Part shown: positions 16,138-23,596 of the stretch, piece by piece
Position numbering within the stretch: position 1 is the stretch's first letter
Layout of the letters: every line of letters begins with the position of its first letter
NCBI GenBank assembly: GCA_903903935.1
Contig: CAIVAX010000197.1
Coordinates: 1 to 23,596, forward strand
Length of the DNA: 23,596 nt
Direction of reading: 5' to 3'
From: an uncultured Hyphomicrobiales bacterium
GTDB lineage: Bacteria; Pseudomonadota; Alphaproteobacteria; Rhizobiales; Beijerinckiaceae
Made by a program: the position numbers and the translations under genes
The notes under the pieces: model-generated
The model's database searches: none
The model's input: only the letters and a program-made list of their open reading frames with translations
What the model was told of the DNA's origin: nothing

Positions 16138-16599
16138 TTAAATTTTGCGCGGCACGGGTCGCCAATCGTGGGGCGCCATTTCAAAACCAGCAAAGTCAAA
16201 AGCAGGAGCAACCGTGCAGCCTACTAAAGTCCACGCGCCCAGACTGGTGGCCGTCTGCCAGACATGAGGGGGAACAGTAAATTGTGGTCTTTGTCCTGAT
16301 TTCAAATCAGGTCCCAGATGAATGGCTTGAGCATCATGACCATTGGGGGAAATGGTGAGAACGAGCGGCCCGCCGGCATAATAATGCCAAGTCTCACTGA
16401 CATCGATTCTATGCCAGGCCGAGACTTCGCCTGTGTCGAGCAAATAATAAATCTGCGAAGAGGCTGCTCGCCCATTGGCATCTTTGAGCTCATCGCGAAA
16501 GGTCTCGCGATAATAGCCACCTTCTGGATGAGGCGTGAGCTTGAGTTGCTCAATGACATCTCGGGCGGTCAGGGATTGATGACTATAGCCTTGCGTCAT
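16138..16599 (-). CDS. Cupin superfamily protein, DUF985
   Basis: The 153-residue protein shows the DUF985 (Cupin_5) pattern: LKLTPHPEGGYYRETFRD, SSQIYYLL, SAWHRIDVSETWHYYAGGPL, VPPHVWQTA, WTLVGCTVAPAFDF. His residues in WHRIDVSETWHYY could be metal ligands of the cupin barrel. The function of the family is not established; sugar or nucleotide-sugar binding has been suggested for relatives. The start is the ATG at 16599, two bases after the gloB stop (TTTTGATCATG), so translation is probably coupled to gloB; the frame also has a TTG two codons earlier. It ends the P450-gloB-cupin group. Confidence 0.87.
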   Translation of the reverse strand: MTQGYSHQSLTARDVIEQLKLTPHPEGGYYRETFRDELKDANGRAASSQIYYLLDTGEVSAWHRIDVSETWHYYAGGPLVLTISPNGHDAQAIHLGPDLKSGQRPQFTVPPHVWQTATSLGAWTLVGCTVAPAFDFAGFEMAPHDWRPVPRKI

Positions 16600-16601
16600 G
16601 A

Positions 16602-17372
16602 TCAAAACTTATTTTTGCGGGCGCGCAATTCAGCAAAGACATCCACCCCAGAGGCATTGGGCATGCCAAGGGTCTGGCGGATTTCGGGCTGATTTGCGCG
16701 CAGGAAAGGATTGGTTGCCAATTCTTCAGCCAGAGTTGTGGGCAGAGTAAAGGCACCTGATTGACGCAAGGAGGTGAGGCTGTGCATGCGCTCTTGCAGG
16801 CGCTGATTGCCCGGCTCCATGGCCAGGGCAAAGCGGCCATTGGCCAGAGTATATTCATGACCACAATAGATTTGCGTTTGAGGAGGCAGGCCAGCCAGTT
16901 TTTGTAAACTGTCCCACATAACAGGCGCTGGTGTTTCAAAAACGCGGCCACAGCCCATGGCAAAGAGCATATCTCCGGCAAACAGAAGATGCTCGTCACA
17001 AAACCAATAGACGATATGGCCAATGGTATGGCCGGGCGTTGCTAGAACTTTAACTTTGAGTGAACCCATGCTGAGCTGATCTTCATCGCTCACCGCTTGA
17101 TCATACGCACCGATTTGTTCTGCTTCGAGTTTGGGAACGATCACTTTGGCATTGGGATAATGGGTCTTGACCTCAGCTATGCCGCCAATGTGATCCTTAT
17201 GGCGATGCGTCACCAGAATATGTGTGAGGCTCCAGCGCGCCTTTGCTAATTCTGCCAGAACGGGAGCGGCTTCAGGCACATCAATAGAAGCCGTCGCCCC
17301 TGTTGCAGGATCATGAACCAGAAGACCGAAATTGTCGTCCAGACATTTGAACTGGCGGATTTCGCAACGCAT
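16602..17372 (-). CDS. gloB: Hydroxyacylglutathione hydrolase (glyoxalase II)
   Basis: The metallo-beta-lactamase-fold enzyme hydrolyses S-D-lactoylglutathione to D-lactate and glutathione in methylglyoxal detoxification. The 256-residue protein is of usual length. The binuclear metal site is complete: THRHKDH (His56, His58, Asp60, His61), His115 in TPGHTIGHI, Asp134 in AGDMLF and His172 in YCGHEYT. The C-terminal HAGH region (NPFLRANQPEIR) is present. The start is ATG with GGAG nine bases upstream, 18 bases after the P450 stop. The cupin gene follows at two bases, so all three may be one transcript. Confidence 0.95.
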   Translation of the reverse strand: MRCEIRQFKCLDDNFGLLVHDPATGATASIDVPEAAPVLAELAKARWSLTHILVTHRHKDHIGGIAEVKTHYPNAKVIVPKLEAEQIGAYDQAVSDEDQLSMGSLKVKVLATPGHTIGHIVYWFCDEHLLFAGDMLFAMGCGRVFETPAPVMWDSLQKLAGLPPQTQIYCGHEYTLANGRFALAMEPGNQRLQERMHSLTSLRQSGAFTLPTTLAEELATNPFLRANQPEIRQTLGMPNASGVDVFAELRARKNKF

Positions 17373-17390
17373 TGTGATCAGCTCCTGCTG

Positions 17391-18557
17391 TCAGCCAATT
17401 TCAAAGGGCAATTCGACGGGGCTGCGGAAATTGGACGACGAATTCCATTTGAGATCTGAGGAGGTCAGATGGAAGTCGGGGATTTTTTCCAAGAATCGCT
17501 TGCTGGCAATTTCTGTGACCAAGCGCGCCATTTGGCTGCCTAGACAAAAATGCTTGCCCGCACCAAAGCCCAAATGACCCTGCGGCTTGCGGTTGATGTC
17601 ATAGACATCGGGATTGGGGAATTTGCGCTCATCACGATTGGCAGATCCATAGGCGAGAATAACCTTATCGCCTGCTTTCATGGTCTGGCCATGCAAAGTC
17701 ACATCCTTCATTAACGTGCGCTTAAAGCGCTGCGCGGATGTATTATAGCGCAAGGATTCCTCAATGGCCGAGGGAATGAGGGAGAGATCGGCCACGAGGC
17801 GGCGGCGGGCATCGGCATGATCATGCAGATTGAGCGCAAAGATCGACATGAAGCTCGACAATGATTCGACGCCAGCCATCACAAAGGTCGCTGTGGTCAT
17901 AACGATTTCACGTTCGCTCAGGCGATCACCATCAATTTCGGCCTCCGCCAAATGAGTGATGAGATCATCACGCGGTTCAGCCCTGCGCTTGGTGACCTCT
18001 TCAGTGAGAAATTCACTGATATAGGCAAAGGCGTCGAGATGTTCCTGCGTGCGGCCCTTTGTTTCTTTATCTGTCGAAACAGCCAAAATCACTTTGCGAC
18101 GGATTTCATTATGGTCGCGCATCGGCAGGCCCAAAGTGCGAAACAATAATCCAACCGTAATCTGGCTCGAATAATGTTCGACAAAGTCAAACCGGCGCAT
18201 TTGCAAAATGGCATCGATCGAGCGATCAGCAATTTCCAAAACGGGGGCAATCGTTGAGTCAAGATTGCGACGCATGAAAGCAGCCTGACTCAAACCACGC
18301 AGACGATCATGGCGCGGCGGATCAGTGGTGCCCAGTGTTGCACCCGCCCGTCCGGGAATTTCATCAATCAAATTGCCTTGCGAGGAAGAATAAGTTTCCC
18401 AATCCTGCGCAGCGCGCGAGATATCCTCATAACGCGATAAGATCCAGATCTGTGCCTTGGGGCTCCAATAGCAGGGATGATGATCCCGCAATTGGGCGTA
18501 ATAAGGAAAAGGATCGGCATCGATCAGGGGAGAATAAAGATCGAAAACTTCACTCAT
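17391..18557 (-). CDS. Cytochrome P450
   Basis: This is a soluble bacterial monooxygenase of 388 residues, without a membrane anchor. The motifs are TTDPPRHDRLR (77-87), the I-helix AGVES (228-232, where Ser232 replaces the usual Thr next to the oxygen-binding acid), the K-helix E267-S-L-R270, NRDERKFPNPDVYDINR, and the heme loop FGAGKHFCLG (331-340) with Cys338 as the heme ligand. P450s of this class need a ferredoxin and a reductase; neither is next to it, although fdxA is in the window. The substrate cannot be predicted. The start is ATG with only a weak upstream AGG. It is first of a closely spaced group with gloB and the cupin, and divergent from accA across 233 bp. Confidence 0.93.
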   Translation of the reverse strand: MSEVFDLYSPLIDADPFPYYAQLRDHHPCYWSPKAQIWILSRYEDISRAAQDWETYSSSQGNLIDEIPGRAGATLGTTDPPRHDRLRGLSQAAFMRRNLDSTIAPVLEIADRSIDAILQMRRFDFVEHYSSQITVGLLFRTLGLPMRDHNEIRRKVILAVSTDKETKGRTQEHLDAFAYISEFLTEEVTKRRAEPRDDLITHLAEAEIDGDRLSEREIVMTTATFVMAGVESLSSFMSIFALNLHDHADARRRLVADLSLIPSAIEESLRYNTSAQRFKRTLMKDVTLHGQTMKAGDKVILAYGSANRDERKFPNPDVYDINRKPQGHLGFGAGKHFCLGSQMARLVTEIASKRFLEKIPDFHLTSSDLKWNSSSNFRSPVELPFEIG

Positions 18558-18790
18558 CGCAGGCCTATGATCATTTGAGACGCGCTAGCCTTAGCATAGG
18601 CTGCAAGCTCAGGCATGTTTCAAATCGCATTTCCTCGCTTTAACTGACTGTCCCAAGCGACTATTCCCCAGTAATTGATTGATATCATGCGTTTCGAGCT
18701 TAGGTTCTGCAAGGCCTTCTTGACTTCTTCTAGCTTTATCGCCACCTATCGCGCCAATTGGCCGATTGGCCGCATCGATTGGCGAGGCTT

Positions 18791-19741
18791 ATGCGGAGCT
18801 ATCTAGATTTTGAAAAGCCTGTTGCTGAAATTGAAGCCCGGATTGACCAATTAAGGGCTGTTTCCGGGCAAGATACGGCGGCCATTGGCGAGGACATTTC
18901 CAAGCTGGAGGCCAGAGCGAACAAGGCTTTGGCTGATGTCTATGCCAATTTGACTCCCTGGCAGAAGACGCAAGTGGCGCGCCATCTTCATCGGCCCCAT
19001 TTCAGCGATTTTGTCGGTGGGCTGATCACTGATTTCACGCCGCTGGCCGGAGATCGCAAATTTGCCGAAGACGAGGCGATTGTCGGGGGATTTGGCCGGT
19101 TTCGGAACCGATCAGTCTGTGTGATCGGGCAGGAAAAAGGCTCTGATACGGAAAGCCGTCTGCGCCATAATTTTGGCATGGCGCGCCCCGAGGGGTATCG
19201 CAAGGCCATTCGCTTGATGGAAATGGCTGATCGGTTTGATTTACCAGTCATTTCTCTGGTTGATACGGCTGGCGCCTTTCCTGGCATTGATGCCGAAGAG
19301 CGCGGTCAGGCTGAGGCGATTGCCCGCTCTACTGAAGCTTGCCTTGGTTTGGGCGTGCCCAATGTGGCGGTCGTTTTGGGTGAGGGCGGCTCAGGTGGCG
19401 CCATTGCCATTGCCACGGCTAGTAAAGTGCTGATGCTAGAACATGCCATTTACAGCGTGATCTCGCCTGAAGGGGCCGCATCGATCCTGTGGAAGGATTC
19501 GAGCCGTCGGCAGGAAGCAGCCATGAATATGAAGATCACGGCGCAGGACCTGCACAAATTTGGCATTATTGATCAGATTATCCCCGAACCGCTGGGCGGC
19601 GCCCATCGCGACCCCCAAAAAGCTATTGCGCTGACAGGCGATGCGATTGAGGCGGCTCTGCAAGCTTGCCTTGGCATGTCGCCTGAGGCGTTACGAGCGG
19701 CGCGCGCCGATAAATTTATGGCCATTGGACGCAAGATCTGA
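18791..19741 (+). CDS. accA: Acetyl-CoA carboxylase carboxyltransferase subunit alpha
   Basis: This subunit works with AccD to transfer carboxyl from carboxybiotin to acetyl-CoA, forming malonyl-CoA for fatty acid synthesis. The 316-residue length is typical. Signatures: MRSYLDFEKPVAEIEARI, ARHLHRPHFSDFV, IGQEKGSDTESRLRHNFGMARPEGYRKA, VDTAGAFPGIDAEERGQAEAIA, GEGGSGGAIAI and SPEGAASILWKD. The start is ATG 18791, where family proteins begin, with GGCGAGG just upstream; the frame is open 11 codons further to a TTG, which gives residues not seen in AccA. No terminator was recognised after it; GGGCTAGCCC (19748-19757) is a palindrome without a loop. Confidence 0.96.
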   Translation: MRSYLDFEKPVAEIEARIDQLRAVSGQDTAAIGEDISKLEARANKALADVYANLTPWQKTQVARHLHRPHFSDFVGGLITDFTPLAGDRKFAEDEAIVGGFGRFRNRSVCVIGQEKGSDTESRLRHNFGMARPEGYRKAIRLMEMADRFDLPVISLVDTAGAFPGIDAEERGQAEAIARSTEACLGLGVPNVAVVLGEGGSGGAIAIATASKVLMLEHAIYSVISPEGAASILWKDSSRRQEAAMNMKITAQDLHKFGIIDQIIPEPLGGAHRDPQKAIALTGDAIEAALQACLGMSPEALRAARADKFMAIGRKI

Positions 19742-19887
19742 GGCTCTGGGCTAGCCCGAACGGTTTGTTTACCTCAATTGATGTTGTCTTATCAGATGGG
19801 TAGGGTAAGCTTTGCGGGCTGTGTCATCATCAGAATCGCGACACAATTGCCCGTTAAGGGTGTGCTGTCGTCGGAAGTTTTTGGGGA

Positions 19888-21315
19888 ATGGATTTGGCTG
19901 AACGTCCAGAGCAAGTGAAGACGCGTCAAAGAACCCGCATTGGCAAAAGCCATTCTTTCGTGCAGCAAAATTGGCAGGCTAGATTTTTGCGATTTGCTGC
20001 CATTGCTACAGTCTTCGGGGCTCTATCGGCCTGTCAGGAAAGCTTGCCTCTTTCGACGAGCGGCCGGGCTGTAAGGCCCATACCGTCTTCTACCTTAACG
20101 TTGATGCGTGAAAAGGGCACGAATTCCCATGCGCCCGTTCTCATCCGCACCTATAAAAAAGAAGCTGAGCTTGAAATCTGGAAGATGAAGGCCGATGGCA
20201 GATATACACTGCTCAAGACCTTCCCTATGTGCCGCTGGTCTGGCCAATTGGGCCCCAAGATCAAGGAAGGCGATCGTCAGGTTCCCGAAGGTTTCTATAC
20301 GATCACGCCCGGACAGATGAATCCCAATTCGAATTATTATCTGTCCTTCAATGTTGGCTATCCCAATGCCTATGACAAAGCCCATGGCTATACGGGTGGA
20401 TTGATCATGGTGCATGGCGCCTGTTCGTCGGCGGGTTGTTTCTCGATGACCGATGAACAGATTGCCGAAATCTATGCCATTGCGCGCGAGGCTTTTGCTG
20501 GCGGGCAAAAGGGCATTCAAATGCAATCCCTGCCATTCCGCATGACGCCGGACAATCTGGCCCTGCATAGGCTTGATCCCAATATGCCGTTCTGGAGGGA
20601 AATCAAAAAGGGCCTTGATGCTTTCGAGGTGACCCAGCAGGAGCCACAGGTGGCCTTTTGTGGTCGGCGCTATGTGTTCAATGCAACACCGGTCAATGCA
20701 TCTGCCCGCATGGATGCGACAGCGCCTTGCCCAGCCTTGCAGGAAGATGAGCAGCTGGAGTTAGAACTCGCCAAAAAGGATCAGGACGATCAGGCCAAAG
20801 TTGCGCAGCTTGTGGCGCGCGGCGTGCAGCCTATTCGCCTGCTTTATTCTGATGGTGGCCAGCATCCTGATTTCCAGAATGTCTCTCTGGTCAGCCGTCC
20901 GGAGGCTTTGCAAGCTGGGCCGATTGAAATTCCTCTTGATGCCAATGGCAAGCCTTTGTCACCTCTGATCAAGGCGGTGGAAGCGAAACAGACGACAGTC
21001 GTCACATCCAAACCAAGCTTATTGCCTCCAGCGCCCAAGCTTGTTGAGGCAGCAGCCCAGCCTGATACGACGATTGTGGCGGCCAGCCCTGCGGCTGCAC
21101 AGGCCGAGAGCAAGTCCTTTTATTCGGGTTTCCTCACTGGATTGTCTTCCATTGGAGACATGGTCTCCCCTAATGCGTTGTTTGGCGGGTCATCACCTAG
21201 CGTGAACCAGCCCAGTGAGGTGCCTTTGCCACCCAGCCGGTCGGAGCCTGTGGGCAAAAAGCCCGTCGCTGACAAAGGCGCTCCAGAGGCGAGCAAATTG
21301 CGCTCTTCGCTTTAA
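19888..21315 (+). CDS. L,D-transpeptidase (YkuD/YafK-like), probable lipoprotein
   Basis: YkuD-domain proteins crosslink peptidoglycan through meso-diaminopimelate or attach proteins to it. The 475-residue protein has a 32-residue basic N-terminus, a hydrophobic stretch and a lipobox ALSAC with Cys49, so it is probably a lipid-anchored periplasmic protein. The catalytic domain is about 80-225, with VPEGFYTITPGQMNP and the active-site motif HGACSSAGCFSMT (His176, Cys184). This pattern fits the YafK/DpaA branch, some members of which cleave rather than form such bonds. Residues 330-475 are low-complexity (Pro/Ala/Ser). The start is ATG with GGAAG ten bases upstream; a later start nearer the signal sequence is possible. 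A weak TTGATG-N17-TAGGGT promoter lies at 19778-19806. Confidence 0.85.
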   Translation: MDLAERPEQVKTRQRTRIGKSHSFVQQNWQARFLRFAAIATVFGALSACQESLPLSTSGRAVRPIPSSTLTLMREKGTNSHAPVLIRTYKKEAELEIWKMKADGRYTLLKTFPMCRWSGQLGPKIKEGDRQVPEGFYTITPGQMNPNSNYYLSFNVGYPNAYDKAHGYTGGLIMVHGACSSAGCFSMTDEQIAEIYAIAREAFAGGQKGIQMQSLPFRMTPDNLALHRLDPNMPFWREIKKGLDAFEVTQQEPQVAFCGRRYVFNATPVNASARMDATAPCPALQEDEQLELELAKKDQDDQAKVAQLVARGVQPIRLLYSDGGQHPDFQNVSLVSRPEALQAGPIEIPLDANGKPLSPLIKAVEAKQTTVVTSKPSLLPPAPKLVEAAAQPDTTIVAASPAAAQAESKSFYSGFLTGLSSIGDMVSPNALFGGSSPSVNQPSEVPLPPSRSEPVGKKPVADKGAPEASKLRSSL

Positions 21316-21332
21316 GTGTCGCGCCCTTAAGG

Positions 21333-21674
21333 TTAATGGCACACTCGAACCACGCGATAGCCGATGAAATAGCCCCAATGATCATAGGCAGGCCGCTGGA
21401 TGATGCGGCAAGCCACGGGTCTTGGCGCATAAAAATGCGGCCGGTGGCGATAAGTAGGGTAATGGGGCGCAGGGCGATGATATTGCGCCGCCAGAGCGCC
21501 TAAAGCGAGGCCAGCGACTAAGCCTCCGGCAAGGACCGGTCCAGCATTGTTCCAGCCAGAAGACTGGCGACGATAGGCCAAGCGATCAGCCATCGCCGGA
21601 TTGACGAGGAATGGTCCGGCCAAAGTCATAGCGATCAGGAGGGGGGTGAGGATTTTGCGGGTGATGTTCAGCAT
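21333..21674 (-). CDS. Small exported protein of unknown function
   Basis: The 113-residue protein has a signal peptide (cut probably after PAMA, about residue 29), a Gly/Ala-rich hydrophobic stretch (GPVLAGGLVAGLALGALAAQ) like glycine-zipper segments, then a His/Pro/Tyr/Arg-rich segment, and a C-terminal VACRIIQRPAYDHWGYFIGY with two Cys that could form a disulfide. Similar small secreted proteins are common in Rhizobiales and lack a known role. The start is ATG with GGAGA five bases upstream. It is divergent from the next gene, and a 181-bp gap carries an inverted repeat. The end lies 17 bases from the convergent transpeptidase stop. Confidence 0.75.
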   Translation of the reverse strand: MLNITRKILTPLLIAMTLAGPFLVNPAMADRLAYRRQSSGWNNAGPVLAGGLVAGLALGALAAQYHRPAPHYPTYRHRPHFYAPRPVACRIIQRPAYDHWGYFIGYRVVRVCH

Positions 21675-21729
21675 GTCTATCTCCTGCCCCGGTTAGAATG
21701 GGGGATAGGGTGAAGATTAGATGACTGAG

Positions 21730-21759
21730 GATGAACAGAAGCTGAGTTATATGTTCATC
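21730..21759. repeat. Inverted repeat between two divergent exported-protein genes
   Basis: GATGAACA (21730-21737) and TGTTCATC (21752-21759) are a perfect 8-bp inverted repeat with a 14-base centre, in the gap between the divergent genes at 21674 and 21855. Centre-to-centre spacing is two helical turns, fitting a dimeric repressor or activator site. Confidence 0.45.
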
Positions 21760-21794
21760 TTCCATTCATTCATCTCGCTTCGCCTCTGCCGCAT

Positions 21795-21822
21795 TTGAGG
21801 CTGGCCCGAAAAATGCTAATGT
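21795..21822 (+). promoter_or_regulatory. Possible promoter for the 21855 gene
   Basis: TTGAGG (21795-21800), a 16-base spacer and TAATGT (21817-21822) precede the start by 33 bases. The match is moderate and in the right place. Confidence 0.35.
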
Positions 21823-21854
21823 TGCAATAGTTTCATAACTAGAGTGGCAAGTCC

Positions 21855-22184
21855 ATGCGAAATCTTCTGCTTCTGACCCTCGGCCTCAGCCTAGCTAGCA
21901 ACCTTGCGCTGGCTGATGAAGTCAAAATGCTCTGCCGCCGCGAGAAGGATTCTTATGTCGTGACTTACGACATTGCAAACAATCGGTTGCTGACAAATAA
22001 TCCCAATATTCTCAACAACACGATCGTCATCAAGCGCGTGCAGAATGATGAGGATGGGATTTTGATCTGGAGTGCCGTGCCTGCCTTTGGTGGCGAGCGC
22101 GATATGCTGACTTTGTTTGGCAAAGAGAAATGGATGAAATATTTTTACGGCAATGGCAGTGAAGTCACCGATAAGTGCATGTGA
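21855..22184 (+). CDS. Small exported protein of unknown function
   Basis: The 109-residue protein starts with a signal peptide (MRNLLLLTLGLSLASNLALA, cut likely before DEVK). The mature part contains two Cys (MLCRRE and the C-terminal DKCM), one near each end, as in small disulfide-bonded periplasmic proteins, with a beta-rich pattern between. I do not recognise the family. The start is ATG; the upstream GAGTGG is a weak ribosome binding site. It shares a gap with the divergent gene ending at 21333. Confidence 0.7.
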   Translation: MRNLLLLTLGLSLASNLALADEVKMLCRREKDSYVVTYDIANNRLLTNNPNILNNTIVIKRVQNDEDGILIWSAVPAFGGERDMLTLFGKEKWMKYFYGNGSEVTDKCM

Positions 22185-22419
22185 GTGCAGGGGAATTATT
22201 GAGCACTGAGAAGCTCAAAGCACATACGAGCTCAACCTGTCCCCCTTAATGTTACTAAGAGTGCCCTCTTCGAGGGTTGCGATTGATCCTCATCAAAGGA
22301 AACTCATAAATATGAAATTAGCTTAATCCTTGCACGAGACGCTCAGTCTTTTTGATCATTTGATTTTTTCTGACACTGGTCCTAACCTAAGGCAGTCCTC
22401 ATGATCACAGGAGAGGATT

Positions 22420-22815
22420 GTGAAAACAAACGTCATTGTTTTATCTCTTTTTGCTCTAGTCAGTTTGACTGATTTCATGACCCAAGCGGCAGCGGCGGAG
22501 CCAATCCAATGTGTCACAAATTTTGAAGCCCGCAATACAAACAAGCGACCAGCGCCAGGCTCCCTTGCAACGCGTAAAGATACGCCATGTCGGGTGCCTG
22601 GTTATGTCGGAGTTTTCGGCAAAGGAACGCATCAAGCGGATGGATTTCTTGTTCGTATACCACCTAAAAATGGAAGTGTAACGATGGAGAATGCCTCATC
22701 GTTTATCTACACACCTCGCAAGGGGTTTGTCGGTAAAGATTTGATGGTCATTCGAATAAAATTTGTGAATACGCGCGGTGCAGCGGTGCGATTTTCCATT
22801 CGCGTTGATGAGTAA
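22420..22815 (+). CDS. Small exported protein with a cadherin/Ig-like repeat
   Basis: The 131-residue protein has a signal peptide (MKTNVIVLSLFALVSLTDFM then TQAAAA, cut before EPIQ). The mature part is about 107 residues. Its C-terminal half (PKNGSVTMENASSFIYTPRKGFVGKD followed by MVIRIKFVN) has the F-Y-T-P-x-x-G-F-x-G-x-D pattern of bacterial Ig/cadherin-like repeats, here as a single copy. Such repeats usually occur in long surface proteins, so a stand-alone copy is unusual. Two Cys (CVTNF, CRVPG) may pair. The start is GTG, with GGAGAGG four bases upstream. It converges with secA, with 81 bases between their stops. Confidence 0.72.
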   Translation: MKTNVIVLSLFALVSLTDFMTQAAAAEPIQCVTNFEARNTNKRPAPGSLATRKDTPCRVPGYVGVFGKGTHQADGFLVRIPPKNGSVTMENASSFIYTPRKGFVGKDLMVIRIKFVNTRGAAVRFSIRVDE

Positions 22816-22896
22816 TCGGCGGGCTTAACTCGTGTATCTTGTGTGGCGATTGGATTTCGTCTCAAGATGAGTTCTATCTTCGTTTGAAGTTTTGTC

Positions 22897-23596
22897 CTAA
22901 GCCATAACCCCATGACAATGTTTAAACTTCTTCCCAGAGCCACAGGGGCAGGCTTCATTGCGGCCGATTTTGCCCCAGGTGGAGGGATCATTGGGGTCGC
23001 GGTTCTCGGCGGGTTGCTGGACTTCTGCCACTGGCCCTAAAAGGGCTTGGGCATTGAGCTCGCCGCGTTCAATGAGCGAATTGATCTCATTGATCCGCTC
23101 AGAAGTGTCCTCGCTTGCCAGAGTTTCGGGCTGGGGCTGTTGTTCAAAGGCCACTTCGACACGCATCAATTGCGAGGTCGTCATTTCATGCCAGCGCGAG
23201 ATGAGACTATTGAACAGCTCAAAGGCTTCCGACTTATATTCATTGAGCGGATCGCGCTGGGCATAGCCGCGCCAGCCAATCACCTGACGCAGATGATCCA
23301 GCATCACCAGATGTTCGCGCCAGAAATGATCGAGCACTTGCAGCACAATCTGCTTTTCAACATAGCGCATCACATCAGCGCCATTCTTCTCAATGCGCTG
23401 CGCATAAGCGGCATCGCCTGCCGCGTGAATGCGGCTTGAGACTTCTTCTTCGCCAATGCCTTCTTCTTTGGCCCAATCGGCGATCGGCAGATCAATATTG
23501 AGCACGCCGATCAATGCTTCGCGCAAGCCCTGAAGGTCCCATGTCTCGGGATAGGAATCGGCGGGAATGTGGCGACTGAGGATTTCGTCGAAGATC
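22897..23596 (-). CDS. secA: Preprotein translocase ATPase SecA, C-terminal part
   Basis: SecA drives export of unfolded proteins through SecYEG. The gene enters at the right edge and only the last 232 residues are visible. Seen are the helical scaffold/wing segments (IPADSYPETWDLQGLREAL, YVEKQIVLQVLDHFWREHLVMLDHLRQVIGWRGYAQRDPLNEYKSEAFELF), an acidic linker, and the zinc-binding SEC-C motif ACPCGSGKKFKHCHG, whose Cys-Cys-Cys-His binds zinc and SecB. The latter indicates a SecB-dependent form. The stop is TAG at 22897. Confidence 0.96.
   Translation of the reverse strand, partial: IFDEILSRHIPADSYPETWDLQGLREALIGVLNIDLPIADWAKEEGIGEEEVSSRIHAAGDAAYAQRIEKNGADVMRYVEKQIVLQVLDHFWREHLVMLDHLRQVIGWRGYAQRDPLNEYKSEAFELFNSLISRWHEMTTSQLMRVEVAFEQQPQPETLASEDTSERINEINSLIERGELNAQALLGPVAEVQQPAENRDPNDPSTWGKIGRNEACPCGSGKKFKHCHGVMA

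Noticed and set aside
16602..18557. Biosynthetic gene cluster around the P450
   Set aside because: Only gloB and a cupin accompany it; no synthase, tailoring enzyme or transporter is nearby.
1..23596. tRNA genes, CRISPR repeats and insertion sequences
   Set aside because: No T-loop signatures in cloverleaf context, no regularly spaced repeats, and no transposase-like frames were found on reading both strands.

Overview
The window looks like chromosomal DNA from an alphaproteobacterium, most likely of the order Hyphomicrobiales (Rhizobiales). The reasons are a RpoH with alphaproteobacterial features, a 7Fe ferredoxin FdxA next to a CarD-type regulator, a SUV3-like helicase followed by an S4 RNA-binding protein, DUF3108 divergent from rpmF, a phaA-phaB cluster divergent from phaR, and gloB followed by a DUF985 cupin. 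Family names rest on recognised motifs; no database was searched. No tRNA, rRNA, CRISPR array, insertion sequence or prophage was found, so this is mostly a core region with a few accessory genes.

Layout. 1-900: the end of rpoH (+) and a strong bidirectional terminator. 917-8205: a minus-strand block read in the order helicase, S4 protein, (a VOC gene on the opposite strand), fdxA, carD. The helicase and CarD proteins both carry long low-complexity tails. 8206-8730: a 525-bp non-coding region with a dense cluster of GANTC (CcrM) sites and a GAAC-N7-GAAC motif. 8731-9945: DUF3108 protein (-) divergent from rpmF (+). 10071-13184: phaA, phaB and an Mrr-like restriction endonuclease relative, all on the minus strand, with two marked intercistronic hairpins. 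13490-14116: phaR (+), whose stop abuts the stop of a frameshifted PAS-GGDEF-EAL gene (14117-16062, -). 16138-18557: cytochrome P450, gloB and DUF985 cupin, closely spaced on the minus strand. 18791-19741: accA (+). 19888-21315: lipoprotein-type L,D-transpeptidase (+). 21333-22815: three small exported proteins of unknown function. 22897-23596: the C-terminal end of secA (-).

How the genes work together. phaA and phaB convert acetyl-CoA to 3-hydroxybutyryl-CoA for polyhydroxybutyrate, and phaR is the matching repressor; accA draws on the same acetyl-CoA pool for fatty acids. RpoH and CarD act on RNA polymerase, and the helicase and S4 protein probably act on RNA or ribosomes. GloB detoxifies S-lactoylglutathione. 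SecA, the L,D-transpeptidase and the small exported proteins concern the envelope.

No single obvious new defence or biosynthetic system was found. The items most worth a second look are the GANTC cluster with its possible LexA box upstream of the helicase, the roughly 330-residue histone-H1-like tail on CarD, the Mrr-like protein that appears to lack its catalytic aspartate segment and whose Shine-Dalgarno lies inside a terminator-like hairpin, and the single-base frameshift in an otherwise intact GGDEF-EAL gene.
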